Under the pieces are notes generated by a model that was not told the origin of the DNA, searched no databases, and saw only the letters and a program-made list of their open reading frames with translations. DNA of 64,000 nucleotides from Trema orientale (taxonomy: Eukaryota; Streptophyta; Magnoliopsida; Rosales; Cannabaceae): the NCBI GenBank assembly GCA_002914845.1, contig JXTC01000031.1, positions 444,168-508,167 of the forward strand. Reading direction: 5' to 3'. This document shows positions 23,201 through 35,684 of the stretch, in pieces (the first letter of the stretch is position 1; each line of letters begins with the position of its first letter). Position numbers and translations under genes: made by a program.

Positions 23201-26200
23201 GACTTTCAGTTTTTTTAGTTCCTGACTATCATGTCACAGGTAAAAACTCTCCCTCCCATTCAGAGAATCGTAATGGGCCGACCTTTCAGAATGATGATCA
23301 ATTAAATGTTCATAGCACCACTACAGGCAATTCTTCACCACAGGAATTCCCCGGATTTGCAGAACTGAAAGATGTTAAAGAGCCAGGTAGATGCATGACT
23401 TCATGTCTTCTCCCTTTTCTTGCCTTATTCCGGTACGCTAGAATAAATGCGTTGTATTTATTATATTAGTCTTGACCAAAGTCTTAATGCATGTGTTTGT
23501 GAATTTGCCGTTGCATGCCTCAACATAATTCACTGACTAGGTATTCAATGAATCATTAAAATCACTAATACTTGCTTTATTTTCTAAAATTTTGTGAAAA
23601 TAGTTGAGTGAAGTGTACTAAATTTGTAAATTTGTTTTAGGTGGCCAAACATTGGATAGATTGGAAAGTGCTTCACGCACAGTCAAAGGAGCACAAATAA
23701 TTGGTCAAGACACTGAAGCATTAGGACAAATTTTATTACCACTAAGGAGATGGTCCAAAGGATCCACAAGTCCTTGCAGGTAAATTCAATTGTGTGCCTT
23801 TATCATTAGTTATATTACTGCACCATGCACCTATGGAAATTTTACTTCTAACAATTTGATGTTGTGCCAAATGCTTACAGGGATCAAGATATTCTTTGTT
23901 CAAACCAGTCACTAAGAATTCTTTCAAACTTAGTTGCTGCTGGCGCAATCCATGCCAGTGGACTACTTGATGAGATAATACGCGAACTTCTTGTTTTCAA
24001 TGCCATTGTTGTTAGTTTGAAATCATCTGAAGTTAATGACTTAAAAGCAAAGGTGCATTTCTTCATTTAGAACATCGTAAATTTTGATCATACAATGTCC
24101 ATATCTTATCCTGTTAAGTGACAGTATTCCTTTGTGTGAGTTTGACGTGCTGTGAATGAGCTTGCCATTTTCTATCTTAAGTTTTACCTTTAGTTTCAGG
24201 GTGATGTTCATTCTACTCTAATCTTTTTGTGTGTACTTCAGTTCTTAAATTTAACAGTCGTCCACTTATTCTTTTGCAGATTTTCTAGTAAGTTTAATGA
24301 TAATGTGTCTTCTTTTCCAGTTTTGTTATTTATTCTTCCACTTGGATATATACATTTTTTCCTTTTGTTTTCCTGCCTTCAAATTGAAATTTCTTCCCAG
24401 ATGTTGTCTATATGTTTGTGAAGTTTAGTTGGAATCTCTCGAATGGTTTTAGAATTTAAAGATCTGAAAAAAAGCTCAAGTCAAATTTTCTTTTTCATGT
24501 TTCTGATTGATGCAACTCCAATTTCTTTGTAGAGTTTATCTATCGTCAAAATTTTGGTGGACAATGGAGGAAGTGGCATTATTAGCTCATACTTCAGGCA
24601 CTGGGTTGCTTTAGCTGAAATTTTTTCACAGGTTTTATTTTATCTACATCTTCTTCTTCTTCTTCTTCTTCCTTTCCCCCCCCCTTTTTAATGACATACT
24701 TTAAGCTGACAACAATACAAGTCACTTCTAGGTATCTCATGTTGTTGAGTATGTAGGTCGTTGGCTGCAGTGAAGACATGTCTGGAAGAGTTTTGTATGA
24801 GTCCACTGCCTGCATTACCGTCATGTTAACTTCAGTTTCCCAAGGTTTAAAGCAATCTTTTTTGAGGTCAGATCATGACAACATTGCTGTTCCTGTTGAG
24901 ACACTCAAACAGATCTTGGATCATGCTAAAACATCTGGTTTAGTGGATCATTTATGTCTCGGTTTAGCTACTACAGGCTCAAGTCTTATATCGGGTTCTT
25001 CAGAAATGCTACGTGCTGCTTGTGAAGCCTGTCGAGCTATTTGGTCATTGATAGATGCATCAGAAATTCTACACATGAAAGGAAGTGCCAGTCAATTTCC
25101 CCTAAGTGCCATACAAAGTCATTCTTTGGTCCGACTTGACATTAGTGAACAGGAGCGACGTTCACTGCTCAATTCAGAATCAGCAAAATTTGCTGATGCA
25201 GTGACAAAGGCATTCCTCAGATCAAAGGCTGTCCAGGTTGCTATTTACTATTGTCTTCATCAACGTACTGAGACTTCATTATGTGCTGGCATTCAGGTCT
25301 TTATCTCTTATTCTTATTATCCACAACTTCTTTAGCAGACATTGATTCAGAGGAAAAGAGAAATATATATAGGCCTTTCATTTTACTCTCTTGACATCTG
25401 AAAGCTTTTGATTTTACATGCTGTTTCTAATAATTATTCTCCTCTTTTAGGTGGAGTAATTTAGCATAAAGGGATAATGTAAGTTTTATTTTATGTTTCA
25501 GCTCTTGTTGAGGTGCTGTCTACATAGTGGAATGGTGCCAGGTGTTTTATGTGGTCTGCCCAGTTCCCTACCAGTAACTACTGTTGTCAGTGGTGGAGGG
25601 GATGGCACCATTGTTTCAGAGATTTTCTCAATACTGTCTTTTTGCACTTCATCTTTTCATAAAGATACAGAAACAGGTGAAGCGAGTAACTTGAAGTGCA
25701 AATTATCCAATCCCACTGTATTGGTTCTGCATTCTTGCCTCATCATTGCAACAATTGCACAATGTTTAAAGGCAACTGGAAGAAACTCTGCATTATTTAT
25801 GCTTACAACTTCCCAAAAGAAGCAGGTTTCTCGACTTATGATCCTTGCCCACTATTTCTCTTCTGATGAGAGAACAAAAACTTCCTTCCAACCTCATATT
25901 GCATCAGCTATGTTGGCTCTTGCTTCCATTCTATCACTTGAAGCTGGATCTTCAGTTGAATCGTCTGTCTCTGAGATAGCAGTGCCTTTGATTCCTAGAA
26001 CTGCCACACTTTATGAATACCTTAAAATTTCGTCAGGCAACGAAAATGAATTGGGCACTGCAAATGGTGCTCTCTCATTCTGGCATGGCCTTAAAGATGG
26101 ATGTGTAGGTTTGTTGGAATCCAGGCTGAGGTGGGGAGGACCACTAGCTGTTCAACAGCTGTGTGCAGGTGGTGTCCCCCTGCTTCTAATCGAGCTGTTG

Positions 26201-28947
26201 GCTAACGACCCTGCACTAGCTTCTCCTCAAGGAATTGACAGTACGAAAGATAAAGTTGGACTATCCCCTATAGGAGTTGTGTGCACAGTTTCATCAATAT
26301 GTCACTGTCTTTCCGGGGGAATCACTACTTTTAGACAGATCATGGTGAAGAGTGAACATATCAAGCTGATTTCTGACTTGATAGGTGACGTACATCTCAA
26401 GCTTGTAAGATGCTGGGTTGGGCCTGGTGGTGGCAGGGATGGCGTCAGAGATATAATAAATGCAGTAATTGATCTATTAGCATTTCCTTTTGTTGCTGTA
26501 CAAAATGCTCCTGGGTTGCCATCGGCTACTGCTTCTGTAAATAGTGGTTTCCTTCTCAATATGGGTTCGCCCGGTGGGAGGGTGTGTGTGGAAGACAAGG
26601 ACATGGTGAAAGTAATTGAGGAAGATTTGGGAAAGTATATCAAAATCATTTTGGAGGTTAGATCTTTTATCCTCTTTATTTCATTTCAATTATAATTATA
26701 CATATATATATATATATATTTTTTTTTACTTTTTGCTCGCTCGCATACCAGATTAAGAAAATAGTACAAGGTTCTAGATGACTACATTCTTTTTCGTCTT
26801 TTTTCTTTTTCTAGTTTTGAAAGTCCATATTCATATATGCACTATAACGGAATATCTAAAATCCATTGTTGATGACAACCTTGCCACCATTCTATACTTT
26901 TTCCTTGATATTAATTGCTTTTAATTTTTTTTTTTTTAAATTGTATTTTCTTTTTAAGACTATGGAGAAAAACTAAAAAAGTTGCAGTGTGTGCCTTATA
27001 TTTCGTTTGATGTCTAGATTTATTCTCATTTTTTTCCCGAGATTATAGATTTAGTTTTTAGACTTTGCAGGACATTCAAAAATCGACTGCTACGTTTCTC
27101 ATTTCATTTCTTCTGAAGTTTCCAGGTGGGAGTGCCTGTTGTCGTTCTTCGATGTTTGGAGCATATGGAGTTAAAAGATTTAGGAAGGCCTGTTGCCTTT
27201 CTTGCTAAAATGATAGGGTATCGACCACTGGCAGTTCAACTTGTGAGTAAAGGCTTGTTGGATCCTAACAGGTGGAGAAGGTTGCTTGATTCTTCAAGTC
27301 CTAAAGAAGTCACAGTAGATGCTCTTATGATTGTTTCAGATTTAGCTCGCATGGATAAGGTTTGATTTTTTTCTTGTCCTCGTGGCATCACTATTCCCGA
27401 AATGAATATTTGCAGATGTATGATTGATAAACAAATTGATGGTAGTACTGGAAGTGCCAGCAACCTATTGTATTGAGTTTGGCTTTTTACGGTGTTCAGG
27501 GATTCTATGAATACATCAACCGGGCTTCTATTTTGGAGTATCTGAAGGGATTTCTTAGTCATGAAGATCCTAACATCCGTGCAAAAACATGTAGTGCTCT
27601 AGGCAACATGTGTCGGCATAGCTTCTACTTTTATAGTCCACTTGTAAGTAATGAACACTCAAATACATTCAGTGGTAAACTATGACCGATCCTTTATATT
27701 GCAGATAAACCACACTATTAGAGCATGCATGCATGCATTGGTCTATTCACTTTTGACGTTGTACCATGAAATGTTGGACTAACTGCATATTGTGTGCTTT
27801 GGATTGAATTGGATGTTCCAGGCAAGGTATCAAATCATCGGCCTACTCATTGATCGATGCTCTGATCCAGACAAACGCACACGAAAATTTGCATGTTTTG
27901 CTGTAAGTCACTTCTAGCAATTTGCCATGGATAAAATTTACATTTGGTGTAAGAAACTTTCATAATTGATCACGTTGTTTTCCTGGAGATACGCTTGGGA
28001 AAGCAAAGACAGCCCCTCTAATATGCGGCTTCTTGTACTGTTTCTCTATGCAGATTGGAAATGCTGCTTACCACAATGACACGCTGTATCAAGAGCTGAG
28101 GAGATCTATACCTCAGCTTGGGAATTTGTTGCTTTCAGAAGAAGAAGACAAGACCAAATCGAATGCTGCAGGTGCACTAAGTAATCTTGTTCGCAACTCT
28201 AACGAGCTTTGTGAAGACATTGTATCTAAAGGAGCCATGCAGGTTAGCGGACATGCTATGTAGCTTTCTCACATCATTAAATCATGCACATTTTTAAGTT
28301 GTGGCTCACTAAATTGCTTCCATGTGGATATCTTAATCCAAGTCAGAATTTGTTTTTCTGTTATAGAAGTTAGGAGAGCTTTTCTTGAAGCTATTGTTGT
28401 CCTAGGCTATAAATAGCCATCGGAACAGAATTTGAGTGCAGAAAGGAGTTCTATACTCCTTGGCGTTTTTTTGATTTCTGGGAGAGAAAATTTAGCTTCA
28501 AGACTTGAGTAGTTTGTTGGGAGTAATCTTGAGAGCTTGAGTGTGTAATATTCTTCTTTTTCTCAATGTGCCAGTGTTCTTAGTTCGAATATGACCGTTT
28601 TTAATCTTAAGATGATATCAACAATTGGAAATCATATCATATAATTTTTCATTTTACCATTGATAATGAGTTGTTTTTCTTTTTCTTATACGTGGTGCCA
28701 GGCTTTACTGAAGTTGGTGGTTGACTGTTCAGCTGTAGCTTTAAACCCGGGTAAGAAAGATGCTCTTAACGAGTCACCTCTAAAGATTGCTCTGTTTTCA
28801 TTGGCAAAGATGTGTGCACATCCACCATGTAGACAGTTCCTCCGTTCATCAGAGTTTTTCCCTGTAATTGGGAGGCTTAGGCAATCCCCAGAAAAGGAAA
28901 TTGCCAAATATGCCTCCATTGTTATTAGCAAAGTGGCTGAAGCCTGA
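20282..28947 (+). CDS. TIO: TIO/FUSED-type protein kinase for cytokinesis
   Basis: Twenty-one exons were joined: 20282-20371, 20461-20535, 20623-20715, 20931-21023, 21151-21214, 21352-21436, 22503-22575, 22658-22726, 22825-22905, 23075-23150, 23240-23386, 23641-23779, 23881-24052, 24533-24631, 24757-25296, 25502-26656, 27126-27359, 27500-27643, 27822-27902, 28054-28242 and 28702-28947 (1314 residues). The N-terminal kinase has [12 protein letters not shown]35 in [12 protein letters not shown] (catalytic D102), DFG (D120), the APE-like MAPEL and a HPFVKET end. A linker and a long helical, armadillo-like C-terminus follow ([21 protein letters not shown]). Plant TIO acts in phragmoplast expansion at cell-plate formation with Kinesin-12. 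Odd: FAQ (residue 86) runs straight to VRALHYLHS, lacking about 25 residues that begin GELFEIL in the family. That exon is absent between 20716 and 20930, where a lone N sits. Confidence 0.95.
20852..20852. other. Single-N gap where a kinase exon should be
   Basis: The N lies in the intron that should contain the TIO exon for the start of the kinase C-lobe. Sequence on either side is non-coding. Confidence 0.9.
24644..24671. repeat. CTT microsatellite in a TIO intron
   Basis: A run of CTT triplets followed by CCTTTCCCCCC lies between the exons ending at 24631 and starting at 24757. Confidence 0.9.
28359..28620. mobile_element. Copia-type solo LTR or LTR fragment in the last TIO intron
   Basis: The intron 28243-28701 holds TGTTATAGAAGTTAGGAGAG, a TATAAATAG box at about 28410, then TTGAGTGTGTAATATTCTTC and TAGTTCGAATATGACCG. 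This order is the familiar layout of plant Copia LTRs. Ends are approximate, since no clean target duplication was seen. It is a non-coding fossil in the same orientation as TIO. Confidence 0.5.
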
Positions 28948-30584
28948 AGGACCAAAAGGTAATTTTATCGGCTGTCACTCTCGAATGTCAACTCCATGAG
29001 CTTGAGTGATTATCACTAATCAGCAATTTGTCATTGTCGTAATGTGCGTAGTAGTTATGCAAATACGAGAGTTCGCCAGCCATGTGTTAATACACCCTAG
29101 TGTAGTCTCTCTCGTATGTTTCCTCGCATATGGATTATTTTAATTTGTAGTTCCAACAATGTGTAAAATTGCATCTATGAATCTATTTCTAAATAGAAAA
29201 AACTACATGGCTCTCCCTAACTATGTTTTGGCCAAATGCTGCGTGTTACTAATGCTTTGGAATGAAGTTAAGCGAGAAGCGTTTAATTTGGGATTTATTT
29301 TTTGGCATAATTTGTTGGAAGTCACCACCGACTCTAGCATTTTCTAGATACATTCAAGAATTATCCAGAGTTATGTATGAAGATTATACAAGTTGCAGGA
29401 GTGTTACAATTTGCTAAGTTGACCGACATGCATGCTAGAAAAGCCGGCAGTTGTACTGGAAACTTCAAGAATTATTTGAACTTGTTTAAGGTCAATAATT
29501 GGGAGCCAACATACTAGAAAATTTTAGTAATTGATAGGTAGTTGATAAATAACCAACCCTACCTATGATATAAAGAGAACTTGGGTCCCAGATATTGAAC
29601 ATGGCATAGAATATAAATAGAAATAATTTTTTTTTGAGTACATAGAAGCTTTCGATGTTGTGTAACGTACTAAGCATGATAAAAATTTGGCCTCCTGCTT
29701 GGTATGAAACTTGGTTCTAGCTTTTACTATAATTGCTTCGACGGGTATACAATCGGTTAACATAAAACTGTACATGTGGATTTGGTAGTGATTATATTTT
29801 GAAAAATGCTAAAAGGGTACTGTGTGTTTAGCTCTACGCTAATAAAGGCGCAGGATTTTATATATAAAACTAGAGGTGTGGAGCACCATTATTACTAGGG
29901 GGCCTATGGTATACAGTGGTAAAAGTTCTCACCAGTCAACGAGCCAGCTTTCCCTTTCCGATGAACTTCCTGGAAAGAAGTAGATTACATTTTTTCTGTT
30001 AGAAATCGAAAAATTAATTGTGTGCTTCCAAAAATTGACATTTCTTTGGGTGCAAATAGTCATAGTAGATTTTTCCAACCTTAATAATACAAAGTACGCT
30101 AGACAATATGGTCAAGCGAAGTAGCCATGTAGGTGGAAAGAAGCAACCCCACAACCTTTTTTCTTCTTCTTTTTTTTTTTTATATATTTTAATAAAGGAA
30201 AAAGGCCAAGAACGTAGTACTTGTAGGAAATTACTGGCTTACTTCTGAACCAAGAGCATTTGAATTTCTGAATGGCTACAAAAACATTTGAGATGGCCAT
30301 GTTTATGAAAGGACCCTTCAAACCTTTTTTTTTTTTTTTTTTCTTTTTTTCTTTTCATTGTTTTGTCTTTTACCCAAATCTTTTTTAATGGATCATAGAC
30401 CAAGACAGAGAAAAGGTGAAAAATAAATTGTAGTTCAGTTTTTTCTTTTTCTTTTTCGTTTTTTAGTAAGAAATTTCTTTTTGTTCAGTTATTTGGGGTC
30501 ACCCCACACGAGTCTCGACCAAGTGAGGTGAACCTTTACCTACAATCAATAATGCTATGCAGCGTTTCTCTTCCTTCTCTTCCA
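28948..30584. other. Spacer between TIO and the receptor-like protein
   Basis: The first few hundred bases should be TIO 3' UTR. The rest is AT-rich with T runs at 30170-30182 and 30326-30343. No gene or bounded repeat was recognised. Confidence 0.55.
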
Positions 30585-30590
30585 TATAAA
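30585..30590 (+). promoter_or_regulatory. TATA box of the receptor-like protein gene
   Basis: TATAAA in the context CCATATAAAGTACC lies 80 bp upstream of the ATG, placing transcription start near 30615-30625. Confidence 0.65.
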
Positions 30591-30669
30591 GTACCTAGTG
30601 TGAAGAGATGACTGTGACACACACTCCTTTTATCTCATCTCATCAACAGACTCTGCATCTCCAAAGCAA

Positions 30670-33219
30670 ATGAAGTCAAACGACTTCCTGCTTCAGTCCA
30701 TACTTCCATACTTGATTCTTCATCTTATTATACTAACGTGTTTGCAGTCTTCTCAGGTGCAGCCACTTTGCAATAGTGATGAAAGAGCCGCCTTGTTGCA
30801 GTTTAAGGATGGCTTCGTTATACGTCGAAACGCTTCTTTCGATCCTTCGGCTTATCTTAAGTTGGCATCATGGACACCAGAAGAGCAAGATGATTGTTGC
30901 TTATGGGATGGAGTCGAATGTGATATTGATGACAGTGCTCGTGTAATAGGCCTTCATCTCAATAGTAGTTTCCTTTATGGTTCTATCAACTCTAGCAGCA
31001 GTCTTTTCCGCCTTTCTCACCTTCGAGTCCTCAACCTTGCTGATAATCATTTCAACCACTCTGAGATCCCTCCTCCCTTGGGCCGGCTTTCAAGGTTAAC
31101 ACATCTCAACCTTTCTTATTCCGGTTTTCGTGGTCAAATCCCACTTGAAATCTCCCACCTCTACAATATATCATCCCTTGATCTTTCTTTCAATCAGTTT
31201 GAACTGAAACGACCTGACTTAAGTACTTTAGTTAGAAGTTTAAGTAACTTGAAAGTTCTTCACCTTAGTGATGTTGACATCTCCTCCTCAGTACCCGGTT
31301 TCTTGGCAAATTTATCTGCTCTAGAGTCCCTTTCTTTGGGTCATTGTGGACTACGTGGTGAGTTTCCCAGAGACATTTTTCAACTTCCAAACCTGAAATA
31401 TCTCTCTTTGTATGAGAACAAGAATCTTAGCGGAAATTTGCCTGAATTTCGATCCGGTAATTATCCTCTTAGAGAACTAAGGCTTTGGCAAACGAGTTTC
31501 TCTGGTCATATACCCTCTTCAATTGGAAACCTTCATTCCCTAAATTTGTTAGAAGTTCAAGATTGTATGTTCTTTGGACCAATTCCATCTTCACTTGGTA
31601 GACTTTCGAACCTTCAATATCTGAATTTCGATAGGAATCATTTGAGTGGCATAGTTGATTTCAACATGTTTCTCAACATGACAAATCTCATCCAACTCCA
31701 GATATCCTTTAACTATTTGACTGTGCTTGTGGATAGTACAAGCGTTGGCAACCTAAATGCAACTATTCCCAAACTTGAACTACTCTATATGGCTTCCTGC
31801 AATTTAGCTGGCTTCCCCAGTTTCGTAAAATATCAAAACAGGGTGAAGATTCTGAATCTCAATTTGAATCATTTACATGGCAAAGTACCAAAGTGGATCT
31901 GGAATACAAGCATAGAGGTGATATACATTTCAGACAACTTTTTGACAGGGTTTGAGGACATGGACATCGTTCCTTCGGGCAATCTACTCGACTTGGATAT
32001 TTCGACAAACAATTTGAAAGGACCACTACCAATTCCTCCACCATCCACATTTCACTTTGATGTCTCAGATAATGAACTATCTGGACAGTTCTCACCATTG
32101 TTCTTCAATTTGAGTTCCCTTGTAAGCCTTGACTTATCTTACAACAAACTGAGTGGTGTGCTTCCAGAATGGATGAGAGATGTCAACCAGAACAACCTTT
32201 CTAGTTGGGGAAGCCAATTGAGGGTGCTGGATCTAGGCCACAATCAATTTCAAGGGCGTTTGCCACGATCATTGGCCAGTTGTAGCGAACTCGAAGTTGT
32301 CAACCTTGAGAACAATCAACTCAACGATATGTTCCCTTCTTGGTTAGGTGCTCTTCCAAAGCTAAAGCTATTTCTGCTGAGATTTAATCATCTACATGGG
32401 AAAATTATCAGCCGGACACCTTCGAATTTTCTTGAGTTTCCTAGTTTATGCATCATAGATCTCTCGCACAATAATTTCTCGGGTCCATTGCCATTTGAAT
32501 ACTTTCAAAAATGGAATGCCATGAAGGCTTTTGATGTTAGAAACTCGGAATATTTGAGTACCACTTTCAGTCTCAACCTGGCAGGATACCATTATGAGTA
32601 CTCTTATTCATACTCGGTGACAATAACAAACAAAGGCAATGATATGGAGTATGAGAAGATACTAGAAGTTTTCACAGTCATTGATCTTTCGAGCAACAAA
32701 TTCGAAGGCGGGATTCCGGAATGCCTTGGGGGCTTACAAGGTCTTGAAGTGCTTAACCTTTCGAACAACATGATTCATGGTAGCATCCCATCGTCACTGG
32801 GCAACATAACACGACTCGAATCATTGGACCTTTCCCAAAACAGGCTGTCAGGAGTGATCCCTACGCAGTTAGTGCAACTCACATTCCTCGCATTCTTCAG
32901 TGTTGCTTCTAACCGCCTTAGAGGGTCTATACCACAAGGGAACCAACTCTCTACATTTGATAGCAGCTCATTCGAGGGAAACATAGGGTTATGCGGCGAA
33001 CCCTTGTCTCAAAAATGTGAAAATCCGAAGGCACCTAGTAGTAGTCCTCATGAAGACGATGGTCAGGACTCAGGCTCGTCTCTGATGTTTGATCAGCTCA
33101 ATTGGATCACGATTGTACCCGGATTTGTTGGAGGATTGGTAGTTGGAGTGGTCATAGAGCATGCTATTGCAATCCAAAAGCATGAGTGGTTTGTGAAACT
33201 GAATTATGTTACCGTCTAA
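30670..33219 (+). CDS. Cf-type LRR receptor-like protein (RLP)
   Basis: A single exon of 849 residues. Signal peptide (about 1-32), then the LRRNT cap CNSDERAALLQFKDGF with the paired cysteines DDCCLWDGVEC. Extracellular leucine-rich repeats with LxxLxxLxLxxNxxxGxIP spacing follow. A non-LRR island near residues 620-665 (ending YSVTITNKGNDMEYEKIL) precedes four final repeats, as in Cf-9, EIX and Arabidopsis RLPs. After an acidic linker comes one membrane span (about 812-834) and a short tail containing KHEWFVK. There is no kinase domain. The family sits at the plasma membrane, binds pathogen or developmental ligands and signals through SOBIR1 and BAK1; the ligand here cannot be predicted. The frame is intact with its own TATA box, so it looks functional. 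Decayed fragments of a relative lie 1.3-1.9 kb downstream. Confidence 0.93.
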   Translation: MKSNDFLLQSILPYLILHLIILTCLQSSQVQPLCNSDERAALLQFKDGFVIRRNASFDPSAYLKLASWTPEEQDDCCLWDGVECDIDDSARVIGLHLNSSFLYGSINSSSSLFRLSHLRVLNLADNHFNHSEIPPPLGRLSRLTHLNLSYSGFRGQIPLEISHLYNISSLDLSFNQFELKRPDLSTLVRSLSNLKVLHLSDVDISSSVPGFLANLSALESLSLGHCGLRGEFPRDIFQLPNLKYLSLYENKNLSGNLPEFRSGNYPLRELRLWQTSFSGHIPSSIGNLHSLNLLEVQDCMFFGPIPSSLGRLSNLQYLNFDRNHLSGIVDFNMFLNMTNLIQLQISFNYLTVLVDSTSVGNLNATIPKLELLYMASCNLAGFPSFVKYQNRVKILNLNLNHLHGKVPKWIWNTSIEVIYISDNFLTGFEDMDIVPSGNLLDLDISTNNLKGPLPIPPPSTFHFDVSDNELSGQFSPLFFNLSSLVSLDLSYNKLSGVLPEWMRDVNQNNLSSWGSQLRVLDLGHNQFQGRLPRSLASCSELEVVNLENNQLNDMFPSWLGALPKLKLFLLRFNHLHGKIISRTPSNFLEFPSLCIIDLSHNNFSGPLPFEYFQKWNAMKAFDVRNSEYLSTTFSLNLAGYHYEYSYSYSVTITNKGNDMEYEKILEVFTVIDLSSNKFEGGIPECLGGLQGLEVLNLSNNMIHGSIPSSLGNITRLESLDLSQNRLSGVIPTQLVQLTFLAFFSVASNRLRGSIPQGNQLSTFDSSSFEGNIGLCGEPLSQKCENPKAPSSSPHEDDGQDSGSSLMFDQLNWITIVPGFVGGLVVGVVIEHAIAIQKHEWFVKLNYVTV

Positions 33220-34549
33220 CGTGTGTCTCAACCTTCTTCTATTGTGGTGGCCTTTATTATCGTACGCTTTTAAACGCTGGAATTATTACCTTAACTAAAG
33301 GAAAACAAATCAGGAAAACTCAAATTTGAGCTTGACACGCGATGGCTTGCTTTTTAATTATTACCTTGTTCTGTTTTCTTTGTTTGTTTGTTTTTGATAT
33401 TTTATTATTATTTTTTGGGTCATGCAATATGTGTTTGTTGTTTTCTCTCGTTTATAAATTATTAATTAGTTTGAGGTTTTGCCCCAAATAGATAAAGTCC
33501 CTTTGTTTTTTGAATACCATCTTTTTCCGGTTCCCTATTAGAGTTTAATTAAAGCTATGTCCAATGTGTGTGTGTATATATATATATATGTTGTTTTGTG
33601 TTTCAAAAGGCGGTCCAACGGTTAGTCTATACATACCTTTAAATAAAAGTTGTCTCTCAGGTATTAATCCGTTATTGAATTCTCACTTATTTGCAAGGAG
33701 AGAGAATGATCTGCCGTTGAATTCTCAAAATTATTTGCAGATTAAATAAAATTATATTTTACTAACATATAATATAATCATAATTAACCAACTACGAATT
33801 GAATAAAGTGAACAAAATAAATGCCTATGAGATTTAATCAGTCTGAGAACTTCTCAAAAGTCAATTGAATTCAATGTATTCAAAATACTTAGGCAGATAA
33901 TTTACTATAAAGTCTACCATAACTTAAAAATAAACATAACGCTCAACCTCATTGATCAATTGCGAACTCTATTTACTTAACTATAAAATAACATGCTCGC
34001 ATTAATTATATTTTCGTGAATCTACATTTTGTAATAACATAAATGCATAGGATATAATCAGTTGGAGTCATAAAACAAACATATGCACGTAATATAAATC
34101 GAACAATACTAATATGTTTCAATGAAAATGTGACTGTTACGATTAAATCAACATCCTTTTTTTTTTTTTGCGGTAGACTATCAAAATTTATGCAATTATT
34201 ACAGTAATGATTTTTTTTCCAGTAGACTACCAAAATTTATGCAATTATTGCAGTAATGATTTTTTTTTCGACAAACTGTTAAATTTTTAACATAAATGAG
34301 TCATTATGCAAAGCACACAGTATAATAACCATAGCTGAAAATAATATTATGTCTCATAGAAATAAATAATGCCCAATTATATGTTTTGTCCATGACTATT
34401 TTTGGTTTAAAAAAACAGTATGTGACACTGGCCATTGCTGTACCAGTTGCACAATTCAAGAGCCATTACTATATACGCTGAAAGTTCGAGGGCTAAAGTG
34501 GTACAATGAGTATAATTCAAAGATGATTACCATATTTAACCCTATTTTC
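33220..34549. other. RLP 3' flank and spacer
   Basis: Includes the probable RLP 3' UTR, a TG/TA microsatellite at 33565-33589, and AT-rich spacer without a gene. Confidence 0.55.
34173..34266. repeat. 49-bp tandem duplication
   Basis: Units starting at 34173 and 34222 share GTAGACTAYCAAAATTTATG and CAGTAATGATTTTTTTT, differing at few sites. Confidence 0.88.
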
Positions 34550-34652
34550 GACTCTCAGATTTTGCGCTGGTTATCCTCTTAGCTTAAAAAGTAACAAGAA
34601 TAATTTTCTCATTCTTCGAATTTTGCGCTGGTAATCCTCTTAGAGAACAACA
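34550..34652 (+). pseudogene. Two short copies of an RLP segment
   Basis: The phrase GCGCTGGTTATCCTCTTAG (from about 34565) recurs as GCGCTGGTAATCCTCTTAG (from about 34625). Both resemble the intact RLP gene at 31448-31480 (GATCCGGTAATTATCCTCTT). These are scraps of a duplicated RLP gene with no open frame. Confidence 0.6.
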
Positions 34653-34667
34653 ATATTAAAAAACACT

Positions 34668-34775
34668 AATGGTTCTTGGCACCATATCTAGTAGAGTTGT
34701 GAGTCCCACATAAATTATGAAGTGGGACCCACAACTCTATTAGAGTTTGGTGTTAGACACCATAAGTGCCATAAT
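34668..34775. mobile_element. Short hairpin MITE
   Basis: Arms TAGTAGAGTTGTGAGTCCCAC (34689-34709, 21 nt in two parts: TAGTAGAGTTG, TGAGTCCCAC) and its near complement at 34722-34742 enclose 12 nt. Outer parts (TTGGCACCATA and CATAAGTGCCA) also face each other. Superfamily not determined. Confidence 0.6.
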
Positions 34776-34857
34776 ATTGCTTAGAAAAATAGGGCTTCAA
34801 AAAACAGATTTCTCCATCAAATAAGCTCTTCAATTATAGAAAAACTTAATTCTCTAC

Positions 34858-35112
34858 TCAAATGATTTGAGTCGCACAGTGGATTTCAACATGTTTCTTA
34901 ACGTGAAAAATCTCATCCAACTTATTCTATCCTGTAACAAGCTATTGCTGTGCTGTCGAGGCTACATAAGCAACACAAATAAATGCAACTCTATGCAAGA
35001 CCCAAGTTTGAAATATTGTACTTTTTTCATTGCAATTTAAGTAGCTTCCCAAATTTCTTAAAATACCAATGTTAGACCAAAGATTCTAGATCATAATATA
35101 GAAAGTACCATC
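34858..35112 (+). pseudogene. Decayed RLP gene fragment
   Basis: About 255 bp align with the intact RLP gene at about 31645-31900. Shared blocks include GATTTCAACATGTTTCT, AATCTCATCCAACT, AAATGCAACT, TGCAATTTA and GAAAGTACCA against CAAAGTACCA. Several small insertions, deletions and stops break the frame. It covers the middle LRRs only. Together with the scraps at 34550-34652 it marks an old tandem RLP copy, in the same orientation and gene order as the intact gene. Confidence 0.8.
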
Positions 35113-35339
35113 CCCATATTTCGTGTAAGCGAAGAGAATGATTATTTAGTTATTTAAGAACCTAGAGTAAATGTCCATTCTCGAACGTGAGTTAAATCAA
35201 TCCCATGCATTTCTCAATGTTTAAAAAATCGTGGGCCTACTTAATAATAACTTTAAGAAGAAATTTGATTTTTTTATGGTAATTTTTCCAAAAAAATTAA
35301 AAACTCTCAAAATTTGAAATTATTCTGAAAAATCGCGGA

Positions 35340-35545
35340 TTTAATTATAAAATACCACTTTAAAAGTATTTAGAAAAATACTATTTTTTATTGATTGATG
35401 AGATACTTAAAATAACTAGTCAAGTTTGGTTACCCTAAGTAACCTAACTGGTTATCTCAAGTACCATTAAAAAATACCAACTTTAAGAAAAATGGTATTT
35501 TTCTAAATATTTTTTAAAAGTATTATTTTTCTAATAAAACTTTTA
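35340..35545. repeat. Imperfect inverted repeat, MITE-like
   Basis: AAAAGTATTTAGAAAAATAC near 35362 faces GTATTTTTCTAAATATTTTT near 35497, with further matching toward the centre (GAGATACTT / GTTATCTCAAGTA). Ends are unclear. Confidence 0.5.
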
Positions 35546-35684
35546 AAACGTGATATTTTTCTAAATCAATCTAAAATAAACAGCCCAACTAGGATTTTTC
35601 AATTTGTGGTACTCATTTTTATAACATATTTTCATACATACCAGTTTTTAATTTTTCTTTCAAAAATACCCATTATTATAGTAC

